NCBI GenBank assembly: GCA_963745955.1
Contig: CAVUZI010000013.1
Coordinates: 19,936-83,935, forward strand
Direction of reading: 5' to 3'
Origin: Bog-756 sp963745955
GTDB taxonomy: Bacteria; Actinomycetota; Acidimicrobiia; Acidimicrobiales; RAAP-2
Length of the DNA stretch: 64,000 nucleotides
Position numbers and translations under genes: made by a program. Shown here piece after piece: positions 27,977 through 39,234 of this stretch. Below the pieces are notes generated by a model. That model was not told the DNA's origin. It worked only from the letters and a program-made list of their open reading frames with translations, and made no database searches. Position 1 is the first letter of the stretch. The number at the start of each line of letters is the position of its first letter.

Positions 27977-30038
27977 TCAGCCTCTCCCCTCTCCGACCCG
28001 CGGCAACGCGGCATCCTTCTCCGGCCCGGAGGCCGGACCGGCACCCGATGGCACCGTAGTCAGGAATCGTACCGGCACTTGGCCCCCGGTTGAGAGATCC
28101 TGCCCCGTGCCCTGGCTCCCGCCTGCCGGAGGCACCGCCGAGGCCACGACGTGTTCGATGCCGAACCCGGTGCAGGCACCGCAGTCGTAGCACGGGGTCC
28201 ACCGGCAGTCCTCCAGACCGTGGTTGGCCAGGGCATCGACCCAGTCCTGCCACAGGAAATCGCGGTGGAGGCCGGCCGAGAGATGGTCCCAGGGCAGGAC
28301 CTCGTCCTCGGTCCGGTGGCGGTAGACGGTGTCCTCGAGGGAAAACCCGTGGTCGGCAAGGGCGTCGGTCCACCGTCCGAGCTCGAAGTGCTCCGTCCAC
28401 TCCTGAAAGGTCCCTCCCGCCCGCCAGACCTGCTCGATCACCGGCCCCATCCGGCGGTCCCCGCGGCTGACCACGCCCTCCACCGCGGTGGCCTTGGGGT
28501 CGTGCCACCGGATGGTGAGGCCCGCGCACCGGGCGGGCCGCGTCGCGCAGGAGGTGGACCTTTCGGGTGAGCTCCTCGATGGTGTTCTGACCGAACCACT
28601 GGAAAGGGGTCTGGACCTTGGGCACGAACCCTCCCACCGAGGCGGTGACCGTGACCCCTTTGTGGTAGCGGCGACCGATGGCCACACACTGCTTGGCCAG
28701 GCCGACGATGCCCAGGGTGTCCTCGTCGGTCTCGGTGGGCAGGCCGATCAGGAAGTACAGCTTGACCCGCTTCCACCCCTGGCTGAAGGCGGCATCGACG
28801 GCGGCGTAGAGATCCTCCTCGCGGATCAGCTTGTTGATCACCTGGCGCATCCGCCAGGTCCCGCCTTCGGGGGCGAAGGTGAGCCCGGTGCGCCTCACCC
28901 GCTGGATCTGGGCTGCGGTGCCCACGGTGAAGGCGTCCACCCGCAGGCTGGGGAGGCTGACCGACACCTGTCCCGAGCAGGAGGGATCGTCGATGATCGA
29001 GGTGACCGTCTCCTCGATGCCCGAGTAGTCGGCACTGGACAGCGAGGTCAGGGCCACCTCGTCGTAGCCGGTGCGGGCCAGGCCGCCCATCACCATGGTC
29101 CGCACCTGCTCGGCCGGGCGCTCCCGCACCGGGCGGGTGATCATCCCGGCCTGGCAGAAACGGCATCCCCGGGTGCAGCCGCGGAACAACTCGACGTTGA
29201 GGCGGTCGTGGACCACCTCGATGAGCGGCACCAGCTGCTGGCGCGGATAGGGCCACTCGGCCAGGTCGGCGATGGTCCGCTTCTCCACCAGCTCCGGAGT
29301 GTCGGGGAACCTGGGCGTGACCGCGGCCAGTCTCGGGGCCGGGACCGGACCCCCGGTCGGGCGACCGGGCGCCGCCTCCGGCACGGGCTCGTAGGTGGCC
29401 TCGTAGCAGGCCGGGACGTAGACCCCGGGCAGGCGGGCCAGGGCACGGAGCAGCGCCTCCCTCGACGTGCCGTCGGTCCGCCCGGCCAGGGCCGCCGCCA
29501 GCACCTCGTTGATCTCCCCCACGGCCTCCTCGCCGTCCCCGAGCACGAAGCAGTCCACGAAATCGGCCAGCGGCTCGGGATTGAAGGCGCAGTGCCCGCC
29601 GGCCACCACGATGGGATCGTCCAGCGTGCGGTCGGCGGCATGGAGCGGGACCCGGGCCAGGTCGATCAGATTGAGCACGTTGGTGTAGACGAGCTCGGCC
29701 GAGAGATTGAAGGCCAGGACGTCGAAAGACCCGGCGGCCAGGTGGTTCTCGAGGGAGAAGAGGGGAACGTCGGCCGCTCGCATGGCCGCTTCCATGTCCA
29801 CCCACGGGGCGTAGGCCCGCTCGGCCACGGCATCGTCGCGCTCGTTGAGGATCTCGTAGAGGATCTGCAGGCCCTGGTTGGGCAGCCCGATCTCGTAGGT
29901 GTCGGGATAGATGAGCAGCCACGACACGGCTGTCTCGGCGTGCTCGGTGACCTGGGCTCCCAGTTCCCCACCGATGTAGCGGGCCGGCTTGGTGACCTGG
30001 GCCAGCAGGGGTTCCACGCGTGGCCAGAGGGACTGCAT
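27977..30038 (-). CDS. TIGR03960-family B12-binding-like radical SAM protein (apparent frameshift)
   Basis: About 686 residues. The N-terminal third is cobalamin-binding-like (YPDTYEIGLPNQGLQILYE, VAGGHCAFNPEPLADF). The radical SAM domain carries the 4Fe-4S ligands in RGCTRGCRFCQAG and later GLTFAPEGG. A frameshift lies near 28530 after VHLLRDAARP; the repaired C-terminus has RWHDPKATAVEG and a Cys-rich CYDCGACTG. The reaction is unknown, but the gene is conserved beside the DUF2344 gene and rne, which suggests a role in RNA or ribosome modification (inference). The start is the ATG at 30038. Confidence 0.85.
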
Positions 30039-30128
30039 CTCCCCTGCATCTTAGGGGCGCCGGGACCCGGCGGCGGTGCGCCGGCCCGGGAGCCGCCCCA
30101 CCCGGTCATGACCGGGGTCCGCCCGGCC

Positions 30129-32235
30129 TCAGCCGCCGGGAGGCACCGTGGTGGTCGTGGTCGGGGCCGGGGTGGTGGGGAGCGGGATGGGCGTTGTCGA
30201 CTGCACAATGCCCTGTTCAGGGGGAATGCCCGGGGCGGTGACCGGGTGGGTGGCCAGATAGTTGAAGATCGACCGCACCACCGGCGCCGCCGCGGTGGCG
30301 CCGTAGCCGGCCTGGTCGATCACGCACACCACCACGTACTGGGGGTCGGCAGTGGGGCCGAAGCCCACGAACCAGGCCGTGGGCTCCTTGCCGATCTCGC
30401 TGTCGGCGGTCCCGGTCTTGCCGGCCACGCCGCCGGGGAAGTTGAGCCCCCGGAAGGTGCCGTAGGCGGTGCCGCTCGGGTCCTGCACGGCACCGGTGAA
30501 CCCGGCGAGCAGGGCGTCGTACGTCGACGGCGGCAGGCTGACATGGCCGGTCACCTTGGGGGCGAACCGCTTGACGACCTTGCCCGACGGGGAGACGATG
30601 GCCGCCGCCACCTCGGGGGCGTACCGGGTGCCGCCGTTGGCGAAGGTCGAGTAGGCCACCGCCTGCTCGATCGGGGTGATGACCGTCGCCCCCTGGCCGA
30701 AGGCCATCTCCACGTTGTCCCCGGTGTTCCAGACCGTGTTGGGGAACCCGGTCGGGCTCTCCGCGTGCAGCTTGAGGTCCTCGGCCAGGCTGTCCACCCG
30801 GGCCTGGTCCGATTCGCCGGGCAGGTCGATGCCGGTCAGCTCGCCGAGGCCGTACTGGGCGGCCTGGTTCTGGATCGGGGTCGTGCCCGTACGGTCCGGT
30901 CATGCTCGTAGGCGTCCCAGAACATGGCGCCGAGGTTGTAGAAGAAGTCGTCGCTGGACACGGTGAGGGCGGTGGAGACGTCGATCTCGCCGAACCCGCC
31001 GTCGCCCTCGCTGTTGTGGAAGATGCAGGAGCTGCTGCCGTACTGGCAGGCGGGCACGGTGTAGGTGCCGGTGTCGTCGTAGTAGTAGCCCGGGCTGATG
31101 AGCCCGAGGTCGAGGGCGGCGGTGGCCGTGTTGAGCTTGAAGGTGGAGCCCGGCGTGTACAGCCCGTCGATGGCCCGGTTGAGCAGGGGCTCGTCGTTGG
31201 CCGGATCGGTGAGGGCGGCGTAGTTGGCGTCGGAGATCCCCCCCACCCACACCGACGGGTTGTACGACGGGTACGACGACATGGCGTAGACCGCCCCGGT
31301 CTGGGGGTCCATGACGATCGCCGCGCCACCGGTGGCCGCCGGCTGGCAGCCCGAGTTGTTGTTGCACTGGGGGTCGAAGCTGTGCCGGAGGGCCAGGATC
31401 TGGGTGGCCAGGGCGTTGTCGGCCACCTGCTGCAGACCGGTGTCGATGTTGGTGACACGACGTTGTCGCCCGCGGCCGCCGGGGTCGTCTTGAGGGTGCC
31501 CACCACCTGACCCTCGGGGTTGACCTCCAGCTCCTGTCGGCCGGGCGTGCCCCGCAGCTCGGACTCGTACTGGTACTCCAGTCCCGACTGGCCGAAGGGG
31601 TCGCCGGCCTGGTAGCCCTGCGATGCCCGGGCCTTGAGCTCGGCGCCGTTGATCGTCCCCACGTAGCCGAGGGCCTGCGACGCCGGATAGCCCATCTGGG
31701 CCGGCCCGGGCAGCTCGAGCTGGGGATAGTTTCGCTGGGTGGTGGCCACCGCCGTCACCCCGGGGAACTCGCTCTGGTGCTCGTCGATGTACAAGATGTC
31801 GCCCAACGGGGCGTTGGACAGGATCGGAACCGGCTTGTACAGGCTGTACTGGGGATCGGCGATGGTGGTCTTGACCTGGGCGGTGGTCTGCCCGATGAGT
31901 GCGGCCAGCCTGCCCACGACGACCGGCTCCTGGACGGCCGCCACCCGGGACAGGGTGATCTGCTCGGTGACCACGTTGTTGACCAGGGGATTGCCGTAGC
32001 GGTCGAGGATCAGGCCCCGGGTGGGCTGGATCTGGACGACACGGATCTGGTCGGCGTTGGCGGCCTGGGCCGCGGCCGGGGCCTCCAGCACGGTGAGGGC
32101 CCACAGGCGGAGCCCGAGCAGGGCGAAGAGGCCGACGACCACCAGCGCGATGATGCGAATGCGGAGCCCGGGCCGGGACGTACTGGTGTCCGGGGTGTCG
32201 AGCATCGCCTCCACCGAGAACCGGCTCTGGCGCAT
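30129..32235 (-). CDS. mrdA: Penicillin-binding protein 2 (apparent frameshifts)
   Basis: PBP2 is the elongation-specific transpeptidase of peptidoglycan synthesis. One membrane segment near residue 30 (IIALVVVGLFALLGLRLWAL) is followed by a dimerisation domain (RGLILDRYGNPLVNN) and a transpeptidase domain with the catalytic Ser in TPGSTFKLN, SSDDFFYN in place of the SxN motif, and KTGT. Frame changes lie near 31457 and 30895; repaired, the middle reads QYGLGELTGIDLPGESDQ. The C-terminus ends in a Thr/Pro tail. The start is not certain; a GTG about 100 bp upstream is possible with another indel. It follows mreD; no rodA follows. Confidence 0.9.
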
Positions 32236-32391
32236 CTTCGGCTGTTTCGCGCTCTTCTGGCGCGGCCTTGCGCTCCCGTTCGGGACGGCCGAAGCGACGG
32301 GAGCCCTTGAACGGGTGGCGGAGGGATCGGTTCACGAGGGACCAGTATCCCAAGCATCGGCCCGGGACCGGTACGCGGACCGGGGCCACGG

Positions 32392-32925
32392 TCAGCGCGC
32401 CCCCGACGAGACCGCCGAGGTGGGCACACCCTCGATGGACGCGGCCGGCAGCGCCCACGTCACCAGGCGCAGGGCGGGGATGGCCAGCACCGCGTTGGTC
32501 ACCGACACCACCACGATGATCCGCAGCAGATCGACGTGGAGCATCTGCGGCTGGCCGAGAACGGATCCGAGCACGGCGTAGAGGCCCTCGTAGGCCGCAC
32601 TGGCCCCGAGGGCGACCAGCGGCGCCAGCCACAGGGCCGACCGGTTGAGGGCGAGGGTCATGGCCCCGACGCCGAACCCGACGATGCTCCCGACCAGCGC
32701 GGACAGCCCGAAGGGTGTGGGCAGGAAGAGGTCGGCGACCAGTCCGGCCCCGAATCCCATGGTGGCCCCCCGGGCCGGACCGCCGACGATGCCGGCCACG
32801 ACGGGGAGGAGGATCATGATGTCCGGATGCACGCCCCCCACCCGGAGGTCGAGGACCAGCGTCTCCTGCACGATGACGAAGAGGAGCACCACCAGCCCGA
32901 CCCGGGTCACGTCCCGTGCGGTCAT
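32392..32925 (-). CDS. mreD: Rod shape-determining protein MreD
   Basis: The 177-residue membrane protein has about five hydrophobic segments (VGLVVLLFVIVQETLV, MILLPVVAGIVGG and others), and its length, hydrophobicity and place between mreC and mrdA identify it. It is part of the elongasome at the cytoplasmic membrane. The ATG at 32925 is used; a frame upstream that ends in ATGA at this codon hints that the true start could lie further up if an indel is present. Confidence 0.85.
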   Translation of the reverse strand: MTARDVTRVGLVVLLFVIVQETLVLDLRVGGVHPDIMILLPVVAGIVGGPARGATMGFGAGLVADLFLPTPFGLSALVGSIVGFGVGAMTLALNRSALWLAPLVALGASAAYEGLYAVLGSVLGQPQMLHVDLLRIIVVVSVTNAVLAIPALRLVTWALPAASIEGVPTSAVSSGAR

Positions 32926-32989
32926 CGGGATCGGCCCAGCCGTAGGTGAGCCCGCTCGGAGTGCGGGCCGGGGCCCCGTTGCACGGTGG

Positions 32990-33835
32990 TCACGAGGACG
33001 GTCCCCACAGCACGACGGCCACGTAGCTGAGGTGGACCAGATCGGCCAGCGGCTCGAGGGTCACCGACTCCTCCGACGCCGTCGCCCCCGTCCTCGAGGC
33101 CACGACCTTGGCCACCGGGATCCCGGCCGGATAGCTCGCACCCTGCGAGCCCGCTGGTGGTGAAGACGTCGCCGGCGGAGAGCTTCGTGTTGTTGGGCAC
33201 CAGGCCGGCGCTGAGCGGCCTGCCCGACCCCTGACCGGTGAGCACGGCCAGCGACGAATCCGCCGGCGGGCCCGTAGCGGACCCCGACCGACGACTGGCC
33301 GTCGGTGATCAGGCGCACCGTGGCCGTGTTGTGGTTGGCCTGGACGACCTGCCCCACCAGGCCTCCGGCGCCGACCACGGGCATGTCCAACTGCACGCCT
33401 TCGTCCCGGCCGACGCCGATGTCGATGGTGGCGGCGAAGTCGCTCGGCGCGAAGTCGGTCACCTCGGCCGGCACCGTCTGCAGATTGCCGATGAAGGGGA
33501 GGTTGAACAACGTGCTCAACTGCTTCATGGCCTGGTCGACCTCCTGCTCGCGAGGCCTGCTCCTGTCTCAGCTGGTCGATCTCTTGCTGGAGCTTCTGGT
33601 TCTGCTGGCGAACCGCCCCGTAGTGGACCGAACCGGCCAGGAAGCTGCCGACGGGCTCGACGATGTCGTCGACCCCCGAACGCACCGGCGAGAAGGCGTC
33701 GGCCGCCACCGACTTCACGCCCGAGGTGATGCGATGGAACCCCCCGCGGGCGTCGAGGGTGATGATGGTCACCGACGCCAACAGCAACAGGATCAAGGTG
33801 GTGCGAGGGCGGCGGGACCGCCGCGCCTTCGCCAC
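32990..33835 (-). CDS. mreC: Rod shape-determining protein MreC (several apparent frameshifts)
   Basis: MreC links the cytoplasmic MreB filament to the periplasmic wall enzymes. A membrane segment (TTLILLLLASVTIITL, residues 12-27) is followed by a coiled coil (NQKLQQEIDQLRQE) and the beta domains (PVVGAGGLVGQVVQANHNTATVRLITD, NNTKLSAGDVFTTSG, LEPLADLVHLSYVAVV). At least three frame changes occur, near 33545, 33265 and 33145, so the protein is readable only by moving between three frames. The start is a GTG at 33835 with GGAGG 11 bases upstream. It lies 22 bp after mreB. Confidence 0.85.
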   Translation of the reverse strand: MAKARRSRRPRTTLILLLLASVTIITLDARGGFHRITSGVKSVAADAFSPVRSGVDDIVEPVGSFLAGSVHYGAVRQQNQKLQQEIDQLRQEQASRAGGRPGHEAVEHVVQPPLHRQSADGAGRGDRLRAERLRRHHRHRRRPGRRRAVGHARGRRRRPGGAGRPGQPQHGHGAPDHRRPVVGRGPLRARRRIRRWPCSPVRGRAGRSAPAWCPTTRSSPPATSSPPAGSQGASYPAGIPVAKVVASRTGATASEESVTLEPLADLVHLSYVAVVLWGPSS

Positions 33836-33857
33836 GGCTGACGTGTCCTCCGGACGT

Positions 33858-34890
33858 TCAGCGGGCCGATGAGGTGATGAGGACCTGCTTCAGGGCCTCG
33901 AACTCCTCGAGGCACTGCCCGCTGCCGATGGCCACGCAGTTGAGGGGATCGCGGGCCACCACGATCGGCATGCCCGGTCTCCTGGGTGAGGCGGCTGTCG
34001 AGCCCGTGCAGGAGGGCGCCACCGCCGGTCAGGACGATGCCCTGCTCCATGATGTCGGCGGCCAGCTCCGGAGGCGTGCGGTCGAGGGTCACCTTGACGG
34101 CGTCGACAATGGCGGCCACCGGCTCGTCGATGGCCTTGCGGATCTCCTGGGTCGAGATGACCACCGTCTTCGGCAACCCGGTGACCAGGTCCCGGCCGCG
34201 GATCTCCGCATGGAGCTCCTCTTCGAGCTCGTAGGCGGATCCGAGAGCGATCTTGATCTCCTCCGCGGTGCGCTCGCCGAGGGCCAGGCTGTACTCCTTC
34301 TTGACGAACGAGACGATCGCCTCGTCGAGTTCGTCGCCACCGATACGGATCGACTGGCTGGTCACGATCCCGCCCAGCGAGATGACCGCCACCTCGGTGG
34401 TCCCGCCACCGATGTCGACCACCATGTTGCCGGTCGGCTCGTGGACCGGGAGCCCGGCGCCGATGGCCGCCGCCATCGGTTCCTCGATGATGTAGGCCTT
34501 GCGTGCCCCGGCGTACTCCGCCGCCTCCATCACCGCCCGCTGCTCGACACCGGTGATTCCCGACGGGACGCAGATGACCATGCGCGGCTTGGCGAAGCGA
34601 CGCTGGTGCACGCGGTGGATGAAGTACCGGAGCATCTTCTCGCAGATCTCGAAGTCGGCGATGACCCCGTCCTTCAAGGGACGGATGGCCTGGATGTGGC
34701 TCGGGGTCCGGCCGATCATGCGCTTGGCCTCGGCGCCGACGGCCAGGGGCCGGCCGTCCTTCACATTGACGGCGACCACCGAGGGTTCGTTCAGCACGAT
34801 GCCCCGGCCGCGCACGTACACCAGTGTGTTCGCCGTGCCGAGGTCGACCGCCATATCGCGGCCAAGAAGTGAGAAACCGTTGTCGCGCAT
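33858..34890 (-). CDS. mreB: Cell shape protein MreB (apparent frameshift near the end)
   Basis: MreB is the actin-like filament that organises lateral wall growth. The ATP site shows MAVDLGTANTLVYVRGRG, VVDIGGGTTEVAVISLGG and GIVLTGGGALLHGLD. One extra G in ACCGGGCATG near 33974 shifts the last 37 codons; repaired, the end reads TGMPIVVARDPLNCVAIGSG and finishes at the TGA 33858-33860. The ATG at 34890 has GGAGGAG about 12 bases upstream. It is the first gene of mreB-mreC-mreD-mrdA. Confidence 0.95.
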
Positions 34891-35113
34891 CAGCGATGCA
34901 CTCCTCCGTCAGTAGTGGTTCGGGGCTTCGTGAGTGCGTTTGACCACACCTGTTGCGCCGCTGCCCTCGTCCTTCACGACCAGCGGCATCTGCTCCATCA
35001 GGCTAGGGGAACCGGCGGGCGGAAACAAGGTCGCCCCGATGGGAACCCGCACCCGTGACCCGGTCGGGCCGTCTGTCCACCCGATCCGGTCCCGCTGCCC
35101 CCGATGATAGCGA

Positions 35114-35148
35114 CCCGGGTGGCCGGTCCGTCCCGGGTGGCCGGTCCG
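35114..35148. repeat. 17-bp direct repeat between mreB and ndk
   Basis: CCCGGGTGGCCGGTCCG occurs at 35114-35130 and again at 35132-35148, one base apart, in the 273-bp space upstream of mreB. The mre operon promoter should lie in this space. I see no clear promoter boxes or hairpin, and no gene in it. Confidence 0.7.
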
Positions 35149-35163
35149 CGACCGGCACCGATC

Positions 35164-35575
35164 TCAGCCCAAGTCGGGGAAGAAGATCCCGATCTCACGG
35201 GCGGCGGACTCGGGCGAGTCCGATCCGTGAATGAGGTTTTCGCTCATCTTGAGGGCGAGATCGCCCCGGATCGTGCCCGGGGCTGGCCTCCAGCGGGTCG
35301 GTGGCCCCCATCAGGTTCCGCACGACGGCGTGGGTGTCCTCGGGGCCCTCGACCACCATCACCAGGGCCGCCGATCGGGTGATGAACGTGACCAGTTTGT
35401 CGTAGAAGGGCTTGCCCTCGTGCTCGGCGTAGTGGTGGGCGGCCACCTCGGGGGTGATCGTCCGGAGCTCGGCCGCCACCAGGCGCAGGCCCTTGCGCTC
35501 GAGCCGGTCGACGATCTCGCCCACCAGGCCGCGTTCGACGGCGTCGGGCTTGCAGATGACAAGTGTGCGCTCCAC
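35164..35575 (-). CDS. ndk: Nucleoside diphosphate kinase (apparent frameshift)
   Basis: Ndk balances nucleoside triphosphate pools by transferring phosphate through a catalytic His. The N-terminal MERTLVICKPDAVERGLVGEI and the middle MGATDPLEA are intact. One extra G in GCCCGGGG near 35279 shifts the frame, and the repaired end reads GTIRGDLALKMSENLIHGSD, with the catalytic His in NLIHGSDS, stopping at 35164. Repaired length is about 136 residues, the family standard. It lies between folC and mreB. Confidence 0.95.
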
Positions 35576-35649
35576 GAGCGAGGGAGGCTAGCCGCTAGCC
35601 GACACCGCCCCGGGCGTCGGAACCGGGGCCGGCCCCGGCCGGCCCCCCG

Positions 35650-36967
35650 TCAGCGCGTGCCGTGCCTCAGCAGCCGAAGGGCGTCGGCCACCACGTAGAG
35701 GGAGCCGCACACCACGATCCCGTCGTCGGCTCCGGCGCGGCCGACCGCCAGCTCCACCGCCTCGACGGGCGTGTCGGCCACGGCCACCTCCATGCCCAGC
35801 CCGACCGCGGCCTCGGCCACGACGTCGGCGGCGAGCGCCCGGGGGGAGTCGGGAGCGCAGGCCACGACGGAACGGATGCCCGCGGTCGTGAGCGCTTCGA
35901 GCATGGAGGTCGGATCGCGTCCCGAGAGCATGCCCACCACCGCCCGCATCTCGCCATCGACGGTGAACTCCTCGACCAGCGAACGGGCCAGGACGATCAT
36001 CCCGGCCACATTGTGGGCCCCGTCGACCACGACCAACGGGTGCCGCCCGATGACCTCGAGGCGGCCGGGCACCCTCACCCCGGCGAACGCCTCTTCGACC
36101 GTCTCCTCGCTCAGCGGGGAACCGAAGAAGGCCTCCACCGCGGCCAGCGCACACGACGCGTTGTCCCCCTGGTGGGCACCGTGCAGCGGCACCAGCAACT
36201 CGCCGTAGGAGCGAGCCGGGGGTGCGCACGTCGATCAGCCGTCCACCCACGGCGAGCCGGTTGGCCGTGCAGGCGAAGTCCTGGCCCCTGACCCACACCT
36301 CGGAGGCTCCGGCCCGGGTCGCGGCCTCGCGGAGCAGGGCGACCAGGGTGGGGTCCGATTCGCCGATGACCACCCGGCTGCCCTCCTTGAAGATGCCCGA
36401 CTTGTCGCGACCGATGTCCTCCAGCGTGGGACCGAGCACCTCGGTGTGGTCGAAGCTGATATTGGTGAGCACGGCCACGCTGCCGTCGACGACGTTGGTG
36501 CTGTCCCACCGGCCGCCCAGCCCGACCTCGATCACGGCCACGTCGACCGCCTCGTCGGCGAACCAGGCCAGTGCGGCCGCGGTGAGGAGCTCGAACCGGG
36601 TGGGGGGCTCGTCCATCAGCTGCTCCAGCCGGGCCAGCGACTCGAGGATCTCGACGAAGGCACCGTCGTCGATGGGTTCGCCGTTGCGCGCGATCCGCTC
36701 GTTGACCCGGACCAGGTTGGGGCTGGTGTAGGTGCCGACGGTCAGCCCCTGGGCGGCGAGGAGGGCGGTGGTCATGGCCGCGGTCGATCCCTTGCCGTTG
36801 GTTCCGGTGATGTGCAGCGCCGGATAGGCGCGTTGGGGGTCCCCGAGCAGGCCGGTCAGCGATCGCATCCGCTCCAGGGTGGGCCACGAGCGCCGCGACG
36901 GCATGGCCGACTCGAAGTCGATGTGGGCGTCGAGCCAGGACAGCGCGTGGGGGAGGTCGTCGAACAT
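35650..36967 (-). CDS. folC: Folylpolyglutamate/dihydrofolate synthase (apparent frameshift)
   Basis: FolC adds glutamate to folates. The ATP site ITGTNGKGSTAAM is at about residue 53, with TSPNLVRVNERI, VGLGGRWDSTNVV and the C-terminal DGAHNVAGM characteristic of Mur-ligase relatives. A shift near 36215 separates RTPGS from YGELLVPLHGAHQ. The ATG at 36967 is 88 bp after clpX. In many actinomycetes valS lies between clpX and folC; here it is absent. Confidence 0.93.
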
Positions 36968-37055
36968 CAGACGGAGACGGAAGGCTCGCCGGTGCCGACG
37001 ATCAGACCGACACCTGCCGTGACCGGTACCACGGCGGAGCCCGACCAGCCTGGGC

Positions 37056-38339
37056 TCAGGAGGCAGCCCTGCGGCTCCGCGCCGATTTGGCCGGCGGGCT
37101 GTTCAGCGGAACCAGGGTCGGGTGCACCTTGTCGAGGACCACGGCCCGGTCGACGACGCACTTCGAGATGTCGGTGCGGCTCGGAAGGTCGTACATCACC
37201 TCGAGAAGGACCTCCTCGAGGATGGCGCGCAGCCCCCTCGCCCCCGTTCCACGCAACAGCGCCTGCTCGGCCACGGCCTCGAGCGCGTCGTCCGTCAGCT
37301 CGAGCTCGATGTGATCGAGCTCGAACGTCCGCTGGTACTGGCGGGTGAGTGCGTTCTTCGGCTCGACCAGGATGCGGATCAGCGCGTCCTTGTACAGGTG
37401 GGAGACCGCCCCCACCACGGGGAGGCGTCCGATGAACTCGGGGATCAGCCCGAACTTCATGAGGTCCTCGGGGAGCACGTGGCGGAGAAGCTCGGAGTCG
37501 TCCCGCTCGGAGGCCTTGCGCACCTCGGCCCTGAATCCCATGCCCTTGCGGCCGATGCGGTTCTCGATGATGGCGTCCACTCCGGCGAATGCGCCGCCGC
37601 AGATGAACAGGATGTTGGTCGTGTCGATCTGGATGAACTCTTGATGGGGGTGCTTGCGTCCGCCCTGGGGCGGCACCGATGCGGTCGTCCCCTCGAGGAT
37701 CTTCAAGAGGGCCTGCTGCACACCTTCGCCGGATACGTCCCGGGTGATCGAAGGGTTCTCCGACTTGCGGGCGATCTTGTCGATCTCGTCGATGTAGATG
37801 ATGCCGGTCTCGGCCCGCTTCACGTCGTAGTCGGCAGCCTGAATGAGCTTCAACAGGATGTTCTCGACGTCCTCGCCCACGTATCCGGCTTCGGTGAGGG
37901 CGGTGGCGTCGGCGATGGCGAAGGGGACGTTGAGCATGCGGGCCAGCGTCTGGGCCAGCAGCGTCTTGCCGCAGCCGGTCGGGCCCAGCAGCAAGATGTT
38001 CGACTTGGCCAACTCGACGTCGTTGTCGTGCGATCCGTTGCTTCCCGCCTGGACCCGCTTGTAGTGGTTGTAGACGGCCACGGACAGGATCTTCTTGGCG
38101 TACTCCTGACCGATCACGTAGTCGTTCAGGAACTCGTAGATCTCCTTGGGCTTGGGTAGCTCCTCGAAGGAGAGCTCGGTGGTGTCCGCCAGCTCCTCGG
38201 CGATGATGTCGTTGCACAGCTCGATGCACTCGTCGCAGATGTACACCCCTGGCCCGGCGATCAATTTCTTGACCTGCTTCTGCGACTTGCCGCAGAAACT
38301 GCACTTCACCAGATCGCCACCGTCTCCGAACTTCGCCAC
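37056..38339 (-). CDS. clpX: ATP-dependent Clp protease ATP-binding subunit ClpX
   Basis: The 427-residue AAA+ unfoldase feeds substrates to ClpP. The N-terminal zinc finger (CSFCGKSQ and CDECIELC) is followed by Walker A LLGPTGCGKTLLAQ, Walker B IIYIDEIDKIA, and the pore-loop region SGEGVQQALLKILEG. It is intact, starts at a GTG (38339), and follows clpP by a 245-bp gap that probably holds its own promoter. Basic residues end the protein (SARSRRAAS). Confidence 0.97.
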   Translation of the reverse strand: MAKFGDGGDLVKCSFCGKSQKQVKKLIAGPGVYICDECIELCNDIIAEELADTTELSFEELPKPKEIYEFLNDYVIGQEYAKKILSVAVYNHYKRVQAGSNGSHDNDVELAKSNILLLGPTGCGKTLLAQTLARMLNVPFAIADATALTEAGYVGEDVENILLKLIQAADYDVKRAETGIIYIDEIDKIARKSENPSITRDVSGEGVQQALLKILEGTTASVPPQGGRKHPHQEFIQIDTTNILFICGGAFAGVDAIIENRIGRKGMGFRAEVRKASERDDSELLRHVLPEDLMKFGLIPEFIGRLPVVGAVSHLYKDALIRILVEPKNALTRQYQRTFELDHIELELTDDALEAVAEQALLRGTGARGLRAILEEVLLEVMYDLPSRTDISKCVVDRAVVLDKVHPTLVPLNSPPAKSARSRRAAS

Positions 38340-38584
38340 GTCGGTTCCTCTTGTCCTTCTGTCAGCGGTCCCTGTTGCTCATCCGTGCGTGCTGCTCCAT
38401 GCGTCCCGGTCGTCGAGAGCCTGATCCACACGCAGTGTGCACCGATCCCCGACTTCCGTGCTGCTCCAAGCTGGTCTTGCTCCCCCTGGCCACCGTCCTG
38501 TCTCGGGCCACGGTCCTACCAATCAGAAACCCAACCCTAGCGGCTGGCTCGGCACCGACAGGACCTCCATCGCCGTTCATCGGG

Positions 38585-39211
38585 TTACGCAGCCCCGACC
38601 GCCTCGATGGACACTGCGTCCCTGGCCGTGATGACCTCGTCGATCAGCCCGTAGGCAACCGCCTCGTCGGCCGTCATGATGTAGTCGCGGTCCGTGTCCT
38701 TGGAGACCCGCTCGGTGGTCTGGCCGGTGTCGTTGGCCAGCATGCCGTTGAGGAGATCGCGCATGCGCAGGATCTCCTTGGCCTGGAGCTCGATGTCGCT
38801 GGCCTGGCCCTCGACGCCTCCGAACGGTTGGTGCAACAGAATGCGGGCGTGGGGAAGGGCGAACCGCTTGCCGCGGGTTCCGGCGCCGAGCAACACCGCG
38901 GCGGCCGAGGCGGCCTGGCCGAAGCAGAACGTGGACATGTCCGGCTTGATGTACTTCATGGTGTCGTAGATGGCGAACAGGGCAGTGATGTCACCGCCCG
39001 GCGAGTTGATGTAGAGGTGGATGTCCTTGTCCGCCTCCTCCGATTCGAGGAAGAGCAGCTGCGCGCAGACCAGGTTGGCGACGGTGTCGTTGATCGGTGT
39101 GCCGAGGAAGATGATGCGCTCGCGCAACAGGCGTGAGTACAGGTCGTAGTTCCGCTCACCGCGGCTGGTGGATTCGACCACCCACGGCACGCTGTATGCC
39201 TGTGCGTCCAT
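38585..39211 (-). CDS. clpP: ATP-dependent Clp protease proteolytic subunit
   Basis: This serine protease forms the ClpP barrel. The catalytic Ser is in FGQAASAAAVLL, the His in HARILLHQPFGG, and the Asp in KDTDRDYIMTADEA. I chose the ATG at 39211 (MDAQAYSVPW), with AAGGAA 8 bases upstream; a GTG at 39238 overlapping the tig stop (GTGA) is an alternative that adds nine residues. It follows tig and precedes clpX, the standard tig-clpP-clpX order. The frame is intact. Confidence 0.95.
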   Translation of the reverse strand: MDAQAYSVPWVVESTSRGERNYDLYSRLLRERIIFLGTPINDTVANLVCAQLLFLESEEADKDIHLYINSPGGDITALFAIYDTMKYIKPDMSTFCFGQAASAAAVLLGAGTRGKRFALPHARILLHQPFGGVEGQASDIELQAKEILRMRDLLNGMLANDTGQTTERVSKDTDRDYIMTADEAVAYGLIDEVITARDAVSIEAVGAA

Positions 39212-39234
39212 TTCCCTGATTCCTTCCGTGAAAC

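Noticed and set aside
32990..33835. Programmed ribosomal frameshifting in mreC and other broken genes
   Set aside because: There are no consistent slippery heptamers or pseudoknot-like structures. Both +1 and -1 shifts occur, and unrelated genes are affected, which fits consensus errors better.
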